58,995 nt of DNA from Pseudomonas citronellolis (GCF_029335315.1 NZ_JARJLT010000225.1:1-58995), one strand, 5' to 3'; counted from the stretch's first letter, positions 42,219 to 53,300 are shown. Numbers and translations: made by a program. The notes: a model not told the origin generated them from the letters alone.

Positions 42219-43034
42219 ATGACCGCGATCGTCCGTTCCGCCCTGTTCGTCCCCGGCAGCCGCCCCGAGCGTTTCGCCAAGGCCCTGGCCGCCGGCGCCG
42301 ACGCCGTGATCGTCGACCTCGAGGACGCCGTCGAGGCCGACCTCAAGGCCCGCGCCCGCGCCGACCTGGCGGCCTTCCTCGACGCCAACCCGCAAGCCCG
42401 CGTGCGTGTGCGGGTGAACGCCGCCGGGCATCCCGAGCACGCCGCCGACCTGGCCCTCTGCGCGAGCCTGGCCGGCGTCGCCGGCATCCTCCTGCCCAAG
42501 ACCGAGAGCGCCGCCGAGGTGGCCGCCGCGGCGGCCGGCGGCAAGCCGGTGTGGGTACTCATCGAAAGCGCCCGTGGCTTGCTCGCGGTGCCGCAGATCG
42601 CCGCCTGCGAGGGCGTCGAGCGCCTGACCTTCGGCGGCCTCGACCTGGCCCTGGACATCGGCATGAGCAGCGGCACGGCAGCCGCCGCGAGCGTCTACGA
42701 CCAGGTGCGTCTGAGCCTGCTGCTGCACTCGCGGGTCAACGGCCTGCAACCGCCGCTGGATACGGTGTTCCCGGCCTTCGACGACGCCGACGGCTTCGCC
42801 GCGACCATCCGCCATGGCCGCGACCTGGGCCTGATCGGCGCGCTGTGCATCCATCCGAAGCAGGTGGCCGTGCTGCACGCCGCGCTGGCCCCCGGCGCCG
42901 AGGAACTGGCCTGGGCCAAGCGCGTGGTGGACGCCGCGCAAAGCGGCGCGGCGGCCTTCCAGGTCGACGGGCAGATGGTCGACGCCCCGGTGCTCGGCCG
43001 CGCCCGCCGGCTGCTGGCCAACGCCGGTGGCTGA
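42219..43034 (+). CDS. ccl: Citramalyl-CoA lyase-like protein (HpcH/HpaI, CitE type)
   Basis: The protein has 271 residues. A TIM-barrel CitE-like lyase with RSALFVPGSRPERFAKALAAGADAVIVDLEDAVE (CoA/Mg region), RVRVNAAGHPEHAADL, PKTESAAEV, WVLIESARGLL (metal-ligand Glu) and LTFGGLDLALDIG. It would split citramalyl-CoA into acetyl-CoA and pyruvate, the last step of itaconate breakdown (compare PA0883, Ccl). AAGGAA lies before the ATG. It is the last gene of the operon and is followed by a REPIN-like element. Confidence 0.88.
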   Translation: MTAIVRSALFVPGSRPERFAKALAAGADAVIVDLEDAVEADLKARARADLAAFLDANPQARVRVRVNAAGHPEHAADLALCASLAGVAGILLPKTESAAEVAAAAAGGKPVWVLIESARGLLAVPQIAACEGVERLTFGGLDLALDIGMSSGTAAAASVYDQVRLSLLLHSRVNGLQPPLDTVFPAFDDADGFAATIRHGRDLGLIGALCIHPKQVAVLHAALAPGAEELAWAKRVVDAAQSGAAAFQVDGQMVDAPVLGRARRLLANAGG

Positions 43035-43040
43035 GGCCAG

Positions 43041-43126
43041 GCGGCGGATAACGCGGAGCGTTATACGCCCTACACCAGGGTCGAGATTGACGTAGGGCGT
43101 ATAACCGTTCGCGGTTATACGCCGCC
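43041..43126. repeat. REPIN-like pair of palindromes, GTAG ends inward
   Basis: Hairpin 1 has arms GGCGGATAACGC / GCGTTATACGCC (43043-43069, one mismatch) followed by CTAC. Hairpin 2, preceded by GTAG, is GGCGTATAACCG-TTCG-CGGTTATACGCC (43096-43123). It is the same sequence family as 10659-10754, but with the CTAC/GTAG ends facing each other. Confidence 0.75.
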
Positions 43127-43219
43127 ACACCGTCCGTATCACCCACCCCATGGCTGAGTGCGAAGTCGCTGGGCTCCCGCGTCCGCGGGAGTGACACTGG
43201 GAATGGGCGCCCCGCGTTC

Positions 43220-43999
43220 CTAAGAAAGGCTGTCCTCGCCGCCCTGCATGCCGGCCAGGTACGCGCGCGGCGCCATGCCGGTGTGTTCACGGAAGCAGCG
43301 GTAGAACACCGACAGCGAGTTGAAGCCGACGGCGAAGGCCAGTTCGTCGATGCGCGCCGTCGGTTCCTGCTTCAGGCGCTCCAGCAGGTGGCCGATGCGC
43401 GCCTGGTTCAGGTAGCGGTAGAAGCTCTGCCCGAGCACCTGGTTGAGCAGGTAGGAAATCTGGTTGCGGGTGTAGCCGGTGGCCTTGGCCAGGCGTTCCA
43501 GGTCCATGTCCGGGTCGAGGTAGGGGCGGGCGCTGGCGAAGTGCGACTCGATGTCCAGCAGCATCTGCCCCACCTGCGCCGAACTCAGGCCCAGGCGCTG
43601 GCGTTCGGCGCCGCCGTCCAGGCTCTGCTCGCGCACCGGCGTGGCGTATTCGTGGACGCGCCAGATCAGCCCGTCGCGCACGGTGATCGCCTCGCTGGCG
43701 CGGAACGACGCCAGGCGGCTGCTGCGCCGCAGGGTCAGGCGCGACTGGTACTGGATGAACGCGGTGTCGCCGTCGGCGCGGATGCGGTCGATGTGCTCGA
43801 TGCGGTGCTGCGGGCTGCGCGGCATGGCCGTGCGCACGTAATTGGGCAGCTCGGCGGCGGGAATCTCCAGGTCGTTGAAGAAGTCGCAGTAGTGCACCTC
43901 GGGGTGGAACAGCGCCAGCACCCCCTCGATGTCGCGGTTCATCCAGCACTGGTGATAGCGGGTGACCACCTCGCGGGTGCGTTCGGTTTCCTCGTCCAT
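43220..43999 (-). CDS. AraC-family regulator with N-terminal SnoaL/NTF2-like domain
   Basis: The protein has 259 residues; GGAGG precedes the ATG at 43999. Residues 1-~115 are an NTF2/SnoaL-like pocket domain (VTRYHQCWMNRDIEGVLALFHPEVHYCDFF...GDTAFIQYQSRLTLRRSS). Residues ~160-255 are the double helix-turn-helix of AraC proteins (LERLAKATGYTRNQISYLLNQVLGQSF and IDELAFAVGFNSLSVFYRCFREHTGMAPRAY). SnoaL-type sensors are uncommon in AraC regulators. It is divergent from the polyamine-binding-protein gene (198-bp gap), its probable target; the ligand is unknown. Confidence 0.9.
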   Translation of the reverse strand: MDEETERTREVVTRYHQCWMNRDIEGVLALFHPEVHYCDFFNDLEIPAAELPNYVRTAMPRSPQHRIEHIDRIRADGDTAFIQYQSRLTLRRSSRLASFRASEAITVRDGLIWRVHEYATPVREQSLDGGAERQRLGLSSAQVGQMLLDIESHFASARPYLDPDMDLERLAKATGYTRNQISYLLNQVLGQSFYRYLNQARIGHLLERLKQEPTARIDELAFAVGFNSLSVFYRCFREHTGMAPRAYLAGMQGGEDSLS

Positions 44000-44197
44000 C
44001 CATATCCTCCGCGGTTCGTGCGGCCCAGCATAGGGCGCGCGCGGTGCGCTGCCCAGCGCTGCGGGCACGCGGATTCCGAGCGGGCCCGGAAGAACGACGG
44101 CGCGGCCCGGCGCGCCTAGTTTGCGGCCAGGGCCGCAACCACCATAACAAGGCCCGACGAGACTCCTGCCTAACAAGAATTCACCCTGGGAGAGACT

Positions 44198-45292
44198 ATG
44201 AACAAGCGTGCGTTGGGTTGTCTGGCCGGGTTGCTGGCCGGCGTGTCGCTGCAGGCGTCGGCGGCGCCGCAGGAAGTGCATTTCGCCAACTGGGCCGACT
44301 ATATCGGGCCGACGGTGCTGGCCGACTTCCAGAAGGAAACCGGCATCAAGGTGGTGCTGGACGCCTTCGAGTCGGACGAGGTGCTGGAAGCCAAGCTGCT
44401 CACCGGGCATTCCGGCTTCGACGTGGTGGTGCCCTCGGCGGACTTCCTCGCCCGCCAGCTCAAGGCCGGCGTCTACCGCCCGCTGGACGAGGCGCAGCTG
44501 CCCAACCGCAAGAACCTCGACCCGGCGCTGCTGGCGCGCCTGGCGCAGTCCGACCCCGGCAACCGCTACGCCGTGCCCTACCTGTGGGGCACCGTGGGCG
44601 TCGGCTACAACCCGGCGAAGGTCAAGGCCGCCCTCGGCGCCGACGCGCCGCTGGATTCCTGGGACCTGGTGTTCAAGCCGGAAAACCTGGCCAAGCTCAA
44701 GGGCTGCGGCGTGGCCTTCCTCGATTCGCCGGCGAAGATCATCCCGCTGGCCCTGCATTGCCTGGGCAAGGACCCGAACAGCAACAACCCGGCCGACTAC
44801 GAAGCCGGCGCCAAGCTGCTGGAAAGCCTCAAGCCATCGGTAACCTACTTCAGCTCCACCAAGTACATCGCCGACCTGGCCAATGGCGACGTCTGCGTGG
44901 CCATCGGCTTCTCCGGCGACGTGCTGCAGGCGCAGAAGACCGCCCGCGAGGCCGGCGCCAAGGTGGACGTGGAGTACAGCGTGCCGAAGGAGGGCACCAA
45001 TATCTGGTTCGACAACCTGGCGGTGCCCAAGGACGCGAAGAACCCCGAAGGCGCCCAGGCCTTCATCAACTACCTGATGCGCCCGGACGTGATCGCCCGC
45101 ACCAGCGACTACCTGCACTACGCCAACGCCAACCTGCCGGCCAAGGCGCTGATGGACCCGAAGGTGCGCGACAACCCGGCGGTCTACCCCGACGCGCAGC
45201 TGGTCAAGAGCATGTACGTCAGCCTACCGCCGGCGCCGGCGATCCTGCGTCTGATCACCCGCGACTGGAGCCGCATCAAGTCCGGCGTCTGA
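44198..45292 (+). CDS. Polyamine ABC transporter substrate-binding protein (PotF/SpuD family)
   Basis: The protein has 364 residues with a signal peptide (ALGCLAGLLAGVSLQASA). The sequence aligns along its length with SpuD/PotF as I recall them: VHFANWADYIGP, LEAKLLTGHSGFDVVVPSADFLARQL, YLWGTVGVGYNP, DSWDLVFKPENLAKLKGCGV, SSTKYIADLANGDVCVAIGFSGD and WSRIKSGV. It would capture putrescine, spermidine or a related amine in the periplasm. No permease or ATPase gene is beside it, so it must share a transporter or serve only as a sensor. One ligand-pocket stretch (EGTNIWFDNLAVP) differs from SpuD's, so specificity may differ. GGGAGAG precedes the ATG. Confidence 0.9.
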   Translation: MNKRALGCLAGLLAGVSLQASAAPQEVHFANWADYIGPTVLADFQKETGIKVVLDAFESDEVLEAKLLTGHSGFDVVVPSADFLARQLKAGVYRPLDEAQLPNRKNLDPALLARLAQSDPGNRYAVPYLWGTVGVGYNPAKVKAALGADAPLDSWDLVFKPENLAKLKGCGVAFLDSPAKIIPLALHCLGKDPNSNNPADYEAGAKLLESLKPSVTYFSSTKYIADLANGDVCVAIGFSGDVLQAQKTAREAGAKVDVEYSVPKEGTNIWFDNLAVPKDAKNPEGAQAFINYLMRPDVIARTSDYLHYANANLPAKALMDPKVRDNPAVYPDAQLVKSMYVSLPPAPAILRLITRDWSRIKSGV

Positions 45293-45300
45293 CCCGACGC

Positions 45301-45323
45301 GCCACCGGGGCCCACCCGGTGGC
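45301..45323 (+). terminator. Hairpin after the polyamine-binding-protein gene
   Basis: Perfect 9-bp arms GCCACCGGG and CCCGGTGGC lie around a 5-nt loop, 8 nt after the stop. There is no T tract, so it is a weak terminator candidate. Confidence 0.45.
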
Positions 45324-45429
45324 CAATGGCAAGGGGGCGTTCACACCTGTGAATCAGCCGGCGAGCGCGGCCTAGAGCGGCTCGTGGGACGACAGTGACA
45401 AATCGGGACAGCAAGGGTGACGGCCAGCT

Positions 45430-45455
45430 ATAGCGTTTTAATTCCAAAACGCTAT
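45430..45455. promoter_or_regulatory. Inverted repeat upstream of the tpsB gene, candidate operator
   Basis: Perfect 10-bp arms ATAGCGTTTT and AAAACGCTAT are separated by AATTCC. The site is AT-rich within GC-rich DNA, 85 bp before the TpsB start, in the only promoter region available to the TpsB-TpsA pair. A dimeric repressor or activator site is the simplest reading. Confidence 0.5.
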
Positions 45456-45540
45456 CATCTGCGCCGATCAACGATAAAGGCGCCCCGATCAGGACGATCG
45501 AGGGCCCGCCACCAACACTTCCCAGTTTGTGAGCAACCCG

Positions 45541-47307
45541 ATGCGCTTCGCCCCTTCCCTGGAGCCTCGTTTCCGAGGTTTTCCCCTGGCCCCGCTGTGC
45601 CCCGTTGTCGTGGTTTCCCTGTGCAGCCTGTTCAACCTCGCCCAGGCCGCCCAGCCCGGCGCGGACATCGGCGCCGCCGTGCGCCAGGCCGACCGCCTGC
45701 AGAACCAGCAGCGCGAACAGATCGAGCGCCAGCGCCAGCAGGACCTCAACTCCGAAGCGGCGCCCACGCGCCTGCAAGTGCAGCCGCGCGCGACCCCGGA
45801 CCGGGTCTCGGCCACCTGCCGGGAGATCCGCAGCATCTCGGTGACCGGCGTGACCCTGCTGAGCAAGGCCCGCGTCGACGAACTGCTGGCCCCGTACCAG
45901 GACAAGTGCCTGGGCGTGGCGGAGATCGAACGCATCCTCGGCGCCTTCACCAACGCCTACATCGAGAAGGGCTACGTGGCGGCGCGCGCCTACCTGCCGG
46001 GGCAGGACCTGACCACCGGCAAGCTGCAGGTGCAGATCGAGGAGGGCAAGCTGCGCAGCGTGCTGCTGGACGACGGCGGCAAGGATTCCGTGTGGCTGCC
46101 CGGGGTGACCCTCGGCATGCTCGGCAAGCCGCTGAACCTGCGCGACCTGGAACAGGCGCTGGACCAGATCAACCGCCTGCGCTCCAACGACGCGACCATG
46201 GACATCCAGCCCGGCAGCGCGCCCGGCGACAGCGTGGTGACCTTCCACAACGCGCCGACCCGGCGCTGGCACGCCGGCCTGAGCTTCGACAACTACGGCC
46301 AGGAAGCCACCGGGCAGAACCAGCTGGGCGCCAACCTGGCGCTGGACAACCCGCTGGGCCTGAACGACTACATCAGCTTCAGCCACCAGCGTTCGCAGCC
46401 CTACGACACCGGCCAGCACTCGTCCTACCTGAGCAACCTGTCGTACGTCATCCCGCTGGGCTACAGCACCCTCAGCCTGAGCGCCTCCGACTCCGAGTAC
46501 GCCAGCCTGCTCAGCGCGCCCAGCGGCGCCAAGCTGCACACCAACGGCAACTCGAAGAACTACTCGATACGCCTGGACCACGTGCTCTGGCGCGGCCAGC
46601 AGTCGCTGTGGACGCTGTCCGGCTCGCTGACCCAGAAGAAGAGCGAGAACTACCTGGAAGGCATCCTGCTGGAAGTCAGCAGCCGCAACCTGACGGTGTT
46701 CGACCTCGACTCCAACTTCACCACCCAGGTCGCCGGCGGCGCCCTGACCCTGAGCGGCGGCGTGGCCCGCGGCCTGAAGTGGTTCGACGCACTGGACGAC
46801 GCCGACCACCTGCCGGACTGGGCGCCGCGCGCGCAGTTCACCAAGCTCAAGTACGGCGTCAGCTACTACCGGCCGTTCCAGCTGGCCGGCGAAAGCTTCT
46901 CGCTGAACTCCTCGTTCTCCGGCCAGTACGCACTGGACGTGCTCTACGGCTCGGAGCAACTGTCCATCGGCAGCCCCTTCACCGTGCGCGGCTTCGCCGA
47001 AACGCCGATCAGCGGCGACCACGGCTACTACCTGCGCAACGACCTCAGCTGGACCCGCCCGCTGGCCCTGATCGGCGGCCGCGCGCTGACCCTGCGCCCG
47101 TACCTGGGCGCCGACTACGGCAGCGTGCGCAACCGCGCGCCGAACACCCCCGGCGGCGAGCTGAGCAGCGTCTCCGCCGGCCTCGGCCTGTACTACGGCG
47201 CGCTCAGCATCGACCTGCTGGAATCGCACCCGATCAGCTCGCCGGGTTACCTGGGCTCCGCCGCGGACGGCGACTCCACCTTCTTCAACGTCAGCCTGGC
47301 CCTATAA
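45541..47307 (+). CDS. Two-partner secretion transporter TpsB (ShlB/FhaC/HecB family)
   Basis: The protein has 588 residues from ATG 45541; GTG 45529 would add four, and neither has a clear ribosome binding site. A signal peptide ends at AQAAQ. A Gln/Arg-rich N-terminal helix (QQREQIERQRQQD) is followed by two POTRA domains (residues ~70-215, for example CREIRSISVTGVTLLSKARVDEL and GYVAARAYLPGQDLTTGKLQV) and a 16-strand barrel with the family signature FTVRGFAETPISGDHGYYLRNDLSW, ending in FFNVSLAL. It exports the TpsA encoded 11 bp downstream across the outer membrane. Confidence 0.94.
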   Translation: MRFAPSLEPRFRGFPLAPLCPVVVVSLCSLFNLAQAAQPGADIGAAVRQADRLQNQQREQIERQRQQDLNSEAAPTRLQVQPRATPDRVSATCREIRSISVTGVTLLSKARVDELLAPYQDKCLGVAEIERILGAFTNAYIEKGYVAARAYLPGQDLTTGKLQVQIEEGKLRSVLLDDGGKDSVWLPGVTLGMLGKPLNLRDLEQALDQINRLRSNDATMDIQPGSAPGDSVVTFHNAPTRRWHAGLSFDNYGQEATGQNQLGANLALDNPLGLNDYISFSHQRSQPYDTGQHSSYLSNLSYVIPLGYSTLSLSASDSEYASLLSAPSGAKLHTNGNSKNYSIRLDHVLWRGQQSLWTLSGSLTQKKSENYLEGILLEVSSRNLTVFDLDSNFTTQVAGGALTLSGGVARGLKWFDALDDADHLPDWAPRAQFTKLKYGVSYYRPFQLAGESFSLNSSFSGQYALDVLYGSEQLSIGSPFTVRGFAETPISGDHGYYLRNDLSWTRPLALIGGRALTLRPYLGADYGSVRNRAPNTPGGELSSVSAGLGLYYGALSIDLLESHPISSPGYLGSAADGDSTFFNVSLAL

Positions 47308-47318
47308 GGACATAGACC

Positions 47319-50300
47319 ATGAACCATGTCTTCCGGATCATCTGGAGCGTCGCCCGCGGTGCCTTCGTGGTCGTCTCCGAGCTGGCCAGCGTGCGCGGTA
47401 AGCGCGGCGAACGCGCCGGCCTGTGGCTGGGCAGCCGCCCCGGCGTGTTCCTGCTCACGCCGATCTGCGCGGCGCTGAGCATCAATACGGTGATGGCCGC
47501 CGGCACCCAGGTGGCCAGCGGCAACACTCAGGTGTACAACGCGCCCAACGGCGTGCAGGTGGTCGACATCGCCACCGCCAACGGCGCCGGCGTATCGCAT
47601 AACCGCTATTTGAACTACAACGTCGACCCCACCGGCCAGGTGCTCAACAACAACTCGGCGCTGACCAAGGCCGGCGCGCTGCAATCGCAGCTGGCCGGGC
47701 AGATCGTACCGAACGTCAACCTGACCAACGAGGCCAAGGTCATCCTCAACGAGGTGGTGGCGCCCAATCGTTCCTCGCTGCAGGGCTACACCGAGGTGGT
47801 CGGCGGCAAGGCCGACGTGATCGTCGCCAACCCCTACGGCATCACCTGCTCGGGTTGCGGCTTCATCAACAGCGACCGCGCGACCCTGACCACCGGCGTG
47901 CCGACCATCGGCGCCGACGGCCGCGTGGCCGGCTTCTCGGTGACCCAGGGCGACATCCTCGTGGAAGGCGCCGGCATCGACGCGCGCAATCAGCAGGTAC
48001 TCGACCTGGTGGCGCGCTCGGTGAAACTCGACGGCCAGCTCAACGGCCAGGACGTCGGCGTGGTCGCCGGCAGCAACGACTTCGCCTACGCCGACCGCAG
48101 CGTCACGGCCAAGGCCGGCAGCGCCGACAAGCCGCTGTACGCCATCGACTCCACCGCCCTGGGCGGCATGTACGCCAACCGCATCCGCCTGCTCGCCACC
48201 GAAGGCGGGGTAGGGGTGCGCATGCGCGGCGAAGCGGCGGCCAGCGCCGACGACTTCACCCTCACCAGCGCCGGCAAGATCGAGCTGAACAGCAGCGTCA
48301 GCGCCCAGCGCGACCTCGCCGTGACCTACACCGGCAGCGACGCCAGCGATGCCGGCGCCATCACCGTCTCCGGCAGCCAGGCGCGCCTGAGCGCCAAGCA
48401 GGACCTGGCCTTGACCGCGCAGAACGGCGGTGGCGTGACCCTCAACGAGGGCGCGCTGAGCGCCGGCCGCAACCTCGATATCGAGGCTGGCAGCCTCACC
48501 GACAGCTCGTCCGGCGCGGCCCGCTTCGCCAGCGCCGACAGCCACCTGGACATCAGCGGCGCGACCCGCGTCGACGGCTCCAGCTGGGGCGCCGGCAACG
48601 ACCTGGGCGTGGAAACCGGCACCTTCAACGTCGGCGCCCTCGGCGCGACGCTGTACAGCGGCTCCAACGCCGGCGCCAGCAACGCCCTGAGCATCAGCGC
48701 CGACAGCGGCGAGATCGACCTGGCCAACGCCTCGCTGCAATCGGTCGGCAACATGAATCTGCTGGCCAGCGCCGGCGACCTCAAGGTCGGCAGCGGCGGC
48801 AGCCTGAAGAGCAAGGCCACGCTGACCGCGGCGGCCTCCGGCACCCTGGAGCAGAAGGGCAGCCTGCAGAGCGCGGGCGACATGACCCTCAAGGCCAGCG
48901 ACGCCTCGGCGCAGCTGAACAACAGCGGCTCGATCCAGACCAGCGGCAACCTGAACCTCGGCGCCGACGGCCATACCCTGGGGCTGAACAACCAGGGTTC
49001 GGTGCAGGCTGACGGCAGCCTGACCGCCAAGCTCGACTCGCTCGCCAACGGCAGCGCCAGCAATTCCAGCGCCAGCATCCAGGGCGCCAACCGCGACGGC
49101 CGCACCAACCTGCAGGTCGGCGGCGCGCTGAACAACTACGGCAAGCTGCTCGCCAGCACCGACCTGACCATCCAGTCCGCCAGCCTGTTCAACGGCGGTT
49201 CGCTGGAGTCGGTAGGCGACCTGACCCTCGGCGCCAGCGGCCACTCGATGACCCTGGACAACCAGGGCACGCTGCGCAGCGCCGCCAACCTGCAGGCCAC
49301 CCTCGACTCGCTGAGCAACGGCAGCGCCGGCAACGCCAATGCAGTGATCGAAGGCGCCCACGACAGCGGCGACGTTGACCTGAAGGTCGGCGGCACCCTG
49401 AGCAACTACGGCACGCTGCGTTCCAACGCCGACCTGGACGTCCAGGCCAGCCAGCTGAACAACAACGGCACCCTGGCGGTCAACGGCGACCTGACCCTGG
49501 GCGCCGGCGGCCCGGCGCTGACCCTGAACAACCAGGGCAAGGTGACCGTCGACGGCAGCCTGACCGCGACCCTCGCCGCGCTCACCAACGGCGCCGCCGG
49601 CAACACCGCCGCACAACTCAACGCGGCCGTGCTGCGCGGCACCAGCAGCCTGGACATCAGCGGCAACCTGAGCAACTACGGCACGCTGCAGTCCAACTCG
49701 GACCTGGATATCCAGGCGGCCCAGCTGAACAACTACGGCACCCTCGGCACCAACGGCGAGCTGACCCTCGGAGCCGCTGGCCCGGCGTTGACCCTGAACA
49801 ACCAGGGCAAGCTCACCGCCGACGGCAACCTGACCGCGACCCTCGCCGCGCTGACCAACGGTGGCGCCGGCAACACCGCCGCGCAGCTCAGCGGCGCCGT
49901 GCTGCGTGGTACCAGCAGCCTGGACGTCAGCGGCAACCTGAGCAACTACGGCACCCTGCAGTCCAACTCGGACTTGGATATCCAGGCCACGCAGTTGACC
50001 AACAACGGCACCCTGGTCAGCAAGGGCGATCTCATCCTCGGTGAAACCGGCCGCGCCCTGACCCTGAACAACCAGGGTTCCCTGCAGTCCGACGGCTCCC
50101 TGACCGCGACCCTGACCTCGCTCACCAACGGCAGCGCCAGCAACACCACCGCCAGCCTCAACAGCGCCGTGCTCGGTGGTACCAGCAACCTCGATATCAG
50201 CGGCACCCTGGCCAACTATGGCAGCCTGCATTCCAACGGCGACCTGGACGTCCAGGCCAGCCAGCTGAACAACAACGGCACCCTGGTAACCAATGCCGAC

Positions 50301-53300
50301 CTGACCCTCGGTGAAGCCGGTCGCGCGGTGGTCCTGAACAACCAGGGCACCCTGCAGGCCAACGGCAGCCTGACCGCAACCCTGGCCTCGCTCACCAACG
50401 GCGGCGCCAGCAACAGCAGCGCGAAGATCGTCGGCGCCACCCGCAGCGGCAGCGTCACCCTGAACGCCAGCGGCGCCCTGAACAACTACGCGCTGATCCT
50501 CGCCAACACCAACCTGACGGTGCAGGCGGCCAGCCTCTACAACTCGGCCACCGCGGGCATCGCCGGCCTGCAACAGCTGGCACTGACCGCCTCCAGCGGC
50601 AACATCGACAACTACGGTTCGCTCTACGCCGGCACCGCGCTGAAGCTCACCGCCAGCTCGGGCACCGTGCGCAACCGCAGCAACGCCGAGATCAACAGCA
50701 GCGGTTCGCTGACTTCCAGCAGCCGCGACTTCGTCAACAACGGCGCGGTGGTGATCGCCGGCAACGGCACCATCACCACCAGCAACTCCTTCGTCAACCA
50801 GACCCTGTACAACGGCGGCGCCATCGGCAAGGCCTGGGACGGTGCCGTGGCGGTGCCAGGGGGCGAACACAGCGTCGAGATCGCCGACGACGGCGCCGGC
50901 AGCGACGGCATGAACGCCGACGTCTACAACCAGGACATCACCCGCACCGAGCACTTCGTCGACAGCAACGGCAACACCCTCGACACCGCCCTGGTGACCG
51001 GGCTGACCAAGGCGCAGATCATCGCCAACGGCGCCGGCAGCACGCTATCCATCAACTACGGCGCCAGCGGCCTGAACGATGGCGCGGTGATTTCCGCCAA
51101 TACCGTGAACATCGGTGGCAGCGGTACCTTCACCAACCAGGACCTGGTGCTCTACAAGTACAACCTGACCCGCCGCTGGATCGCCATCGAGGACGGCGGC
51201 AACTGGATCTACTGGGCGCGCATCGACAGCGACCCGCAGTACCTGTGCTACTGGAACAACGGCACCGCCGGCTGCACCGGCAAGGACGACGGCGGCCCCA
51301 ACGGCCCGGACGACGACGACTTCAACTGGGACAACTGGACCCCCGGTGGCGGCCACTGGGCCGTCGGCGAAGGCTGGGTGTCGTACCGGGATGTCAACCA
51401 GGCGAAGGAAGCGGCCATCGCCGGCGCGGCCTTCGTCGGCGCCAGCACCGTGGCTTCCAGCGGCGCGGGCATCTATGGCGGCACGGTGAACTTTACCTCT
51501 GGCACCCTGAACAACATCGGCTCGCCCTGGCCGGACGACGAGAGCCTGGTCAAGCGGGGCTCCAGCGTCGGCGCCAGCGTCAACAGCACCAGCGGCGGGA
51601 GCAACGCCGGCAGTGCCAGCGGGGCGGGCAGCGCGACCGGCAGCAACAGCGCCTCGGGCGCGGGCAGCGGTAGCGGCGTGTCCGGCGGCTCCGTGCTGCC
51701 GGGCCTGAACATCAGCCTGCCGACCAACCCCAACGGCTACTTCGTGGTCAGCAAGGACCCGAAGGCCAAGTACCTGGTCGAGACCAACCCCAACTACGCC
51801 GTGGGCTCGGACTTCGTCGGCTCCGACTACCTGGCCGAGCGCTACGGCTACAACCCGGACGACGTGCAGAAGCGCCTGGGCGACGCCAACTACGAGGCCT
51901 ACCTGATCCGCCAGCAGCTGATCCAGCTGACCGGCAACAACGTCATCGCCGGCTACGACAACGAAGCCGCGCAGATGCAGAAACTGATGGACCAGGCCTA
52001 CGAGCAGGGCCAGAGCCTGGGCCTGGAATTCGGCAAGGCGCTGACCCCGGAGCAGGCGGCGAACCTGACCCAGGACATCGTCTGGATGGAGGAGGTGGAT
52101 GTCGGCGGGCAGAAGGTCCTGGCCCCGCGCGTCTACCTGGCACCGACCACTGTCGCGGCGGTCGAGAGCGGCGCGGTGATTTCCGGCAGCAACGTCAACA
52201 TCGCCGGCGACGCCCTGAACAACACCGGCGGCACCATCGCCGGCGGCAACTCGCTGACGGTGAAGACCAGCGGCGACGTGACCAACACCAGCGGCACCCT
52301 GAAAGGTGGCGACGTCAGCGTCACCTCCACCGGCGGCAGCGTGACCAACCAGACCCTGGCCATCACCAACGGCGACAACGCCTCGCGCGGCACCGCCATC
52401 GGCAAGACCGCCAGCATCGAGTCCAGCGGCGACCTGAACATCGACGCGGCCAAGGACATCAACGTCAAGGGCGCCAATGTCAGCGCCGGCGGCGACGCCT
52501 CGCTGGCGGCCGGCGGCAACGTCACCGTCGACACCATCGTCGACTCCCGCGCCACCACCGACACCGTGTCCCACGGCGGCTTCCTCGGCGGCAGCTCGAC
52601 CACCACCAACGTACAGACCGAGAAGAACATCGGCTCGACCCTGTCCACCGGCGGCAACCTGAAGATCAGCAGCGGCGGCGACACCGTGCTGGCCGGCAGC
52701 CAGGCCAAGGTCGGCGGCGACCTCGGCGTCGACGCCGGCGGCGACTTCCGCGTCGAAGCGCGGCAGGACAAGGAAACCGTCTCCACGGTCACCAGCAAGT
52801 CCGGCCTGGGCGTCGGCGGTGGCCTCTACGGCACGCAGAAGACCACCACCACCGACTTCACCGGCACCAACGTCGGCTCGACCCTCAGCGTGGGCGGCAA
52901 CGCCGACGTCAACGCCGGCAAGTCGATGGTCATCCAGGGCTCCGACGTCGACATCGGCGGCAACGCCAGCCTCGACGCCAAGCAGGGCATCTCGGTGCTC
53001 GACGGCCTGGACGAGAAGCGCACCACCACCCGCACCGAGACCACCACCTTCCTCAAGGCGGACAGCTCCGGCGGCGCCGAGGCCAAGGCCCTGGCCGGCG
53101 CCGGCGGCATGCAGGCGGGCGCCTCGGCCGAGGCCAGCGCCGGCGGTTCGGCGAACCTCAAGCTCGCCGAAACCAGCGTGACCACCAGCCACGACGGCAA
53201 GAACACCAGCGTCGCTTCCAACCTCAAGGTCGGCGGCAACCTGGACATGAAGAGCGACGGCACCGTCACCGTGCAGGGCTCCAACGTCGAGGCCGGCGGC

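Noticed and set aside
48866-50485. CRISPR-like periodicity
   Set aside because: The 270-bp units are in-frame protein repeats with no short spacer-repeat alternation, and no cas gene is present.
47247-50954. 1235-codon open frame antisense to the TpsA gene, and a similar one at 51045-54431
   Set aside because: They mirror the TpsA repeats and encode only repeated Val/Gln/Gly patterns; stop-free antisense frames are expected in such DNA.
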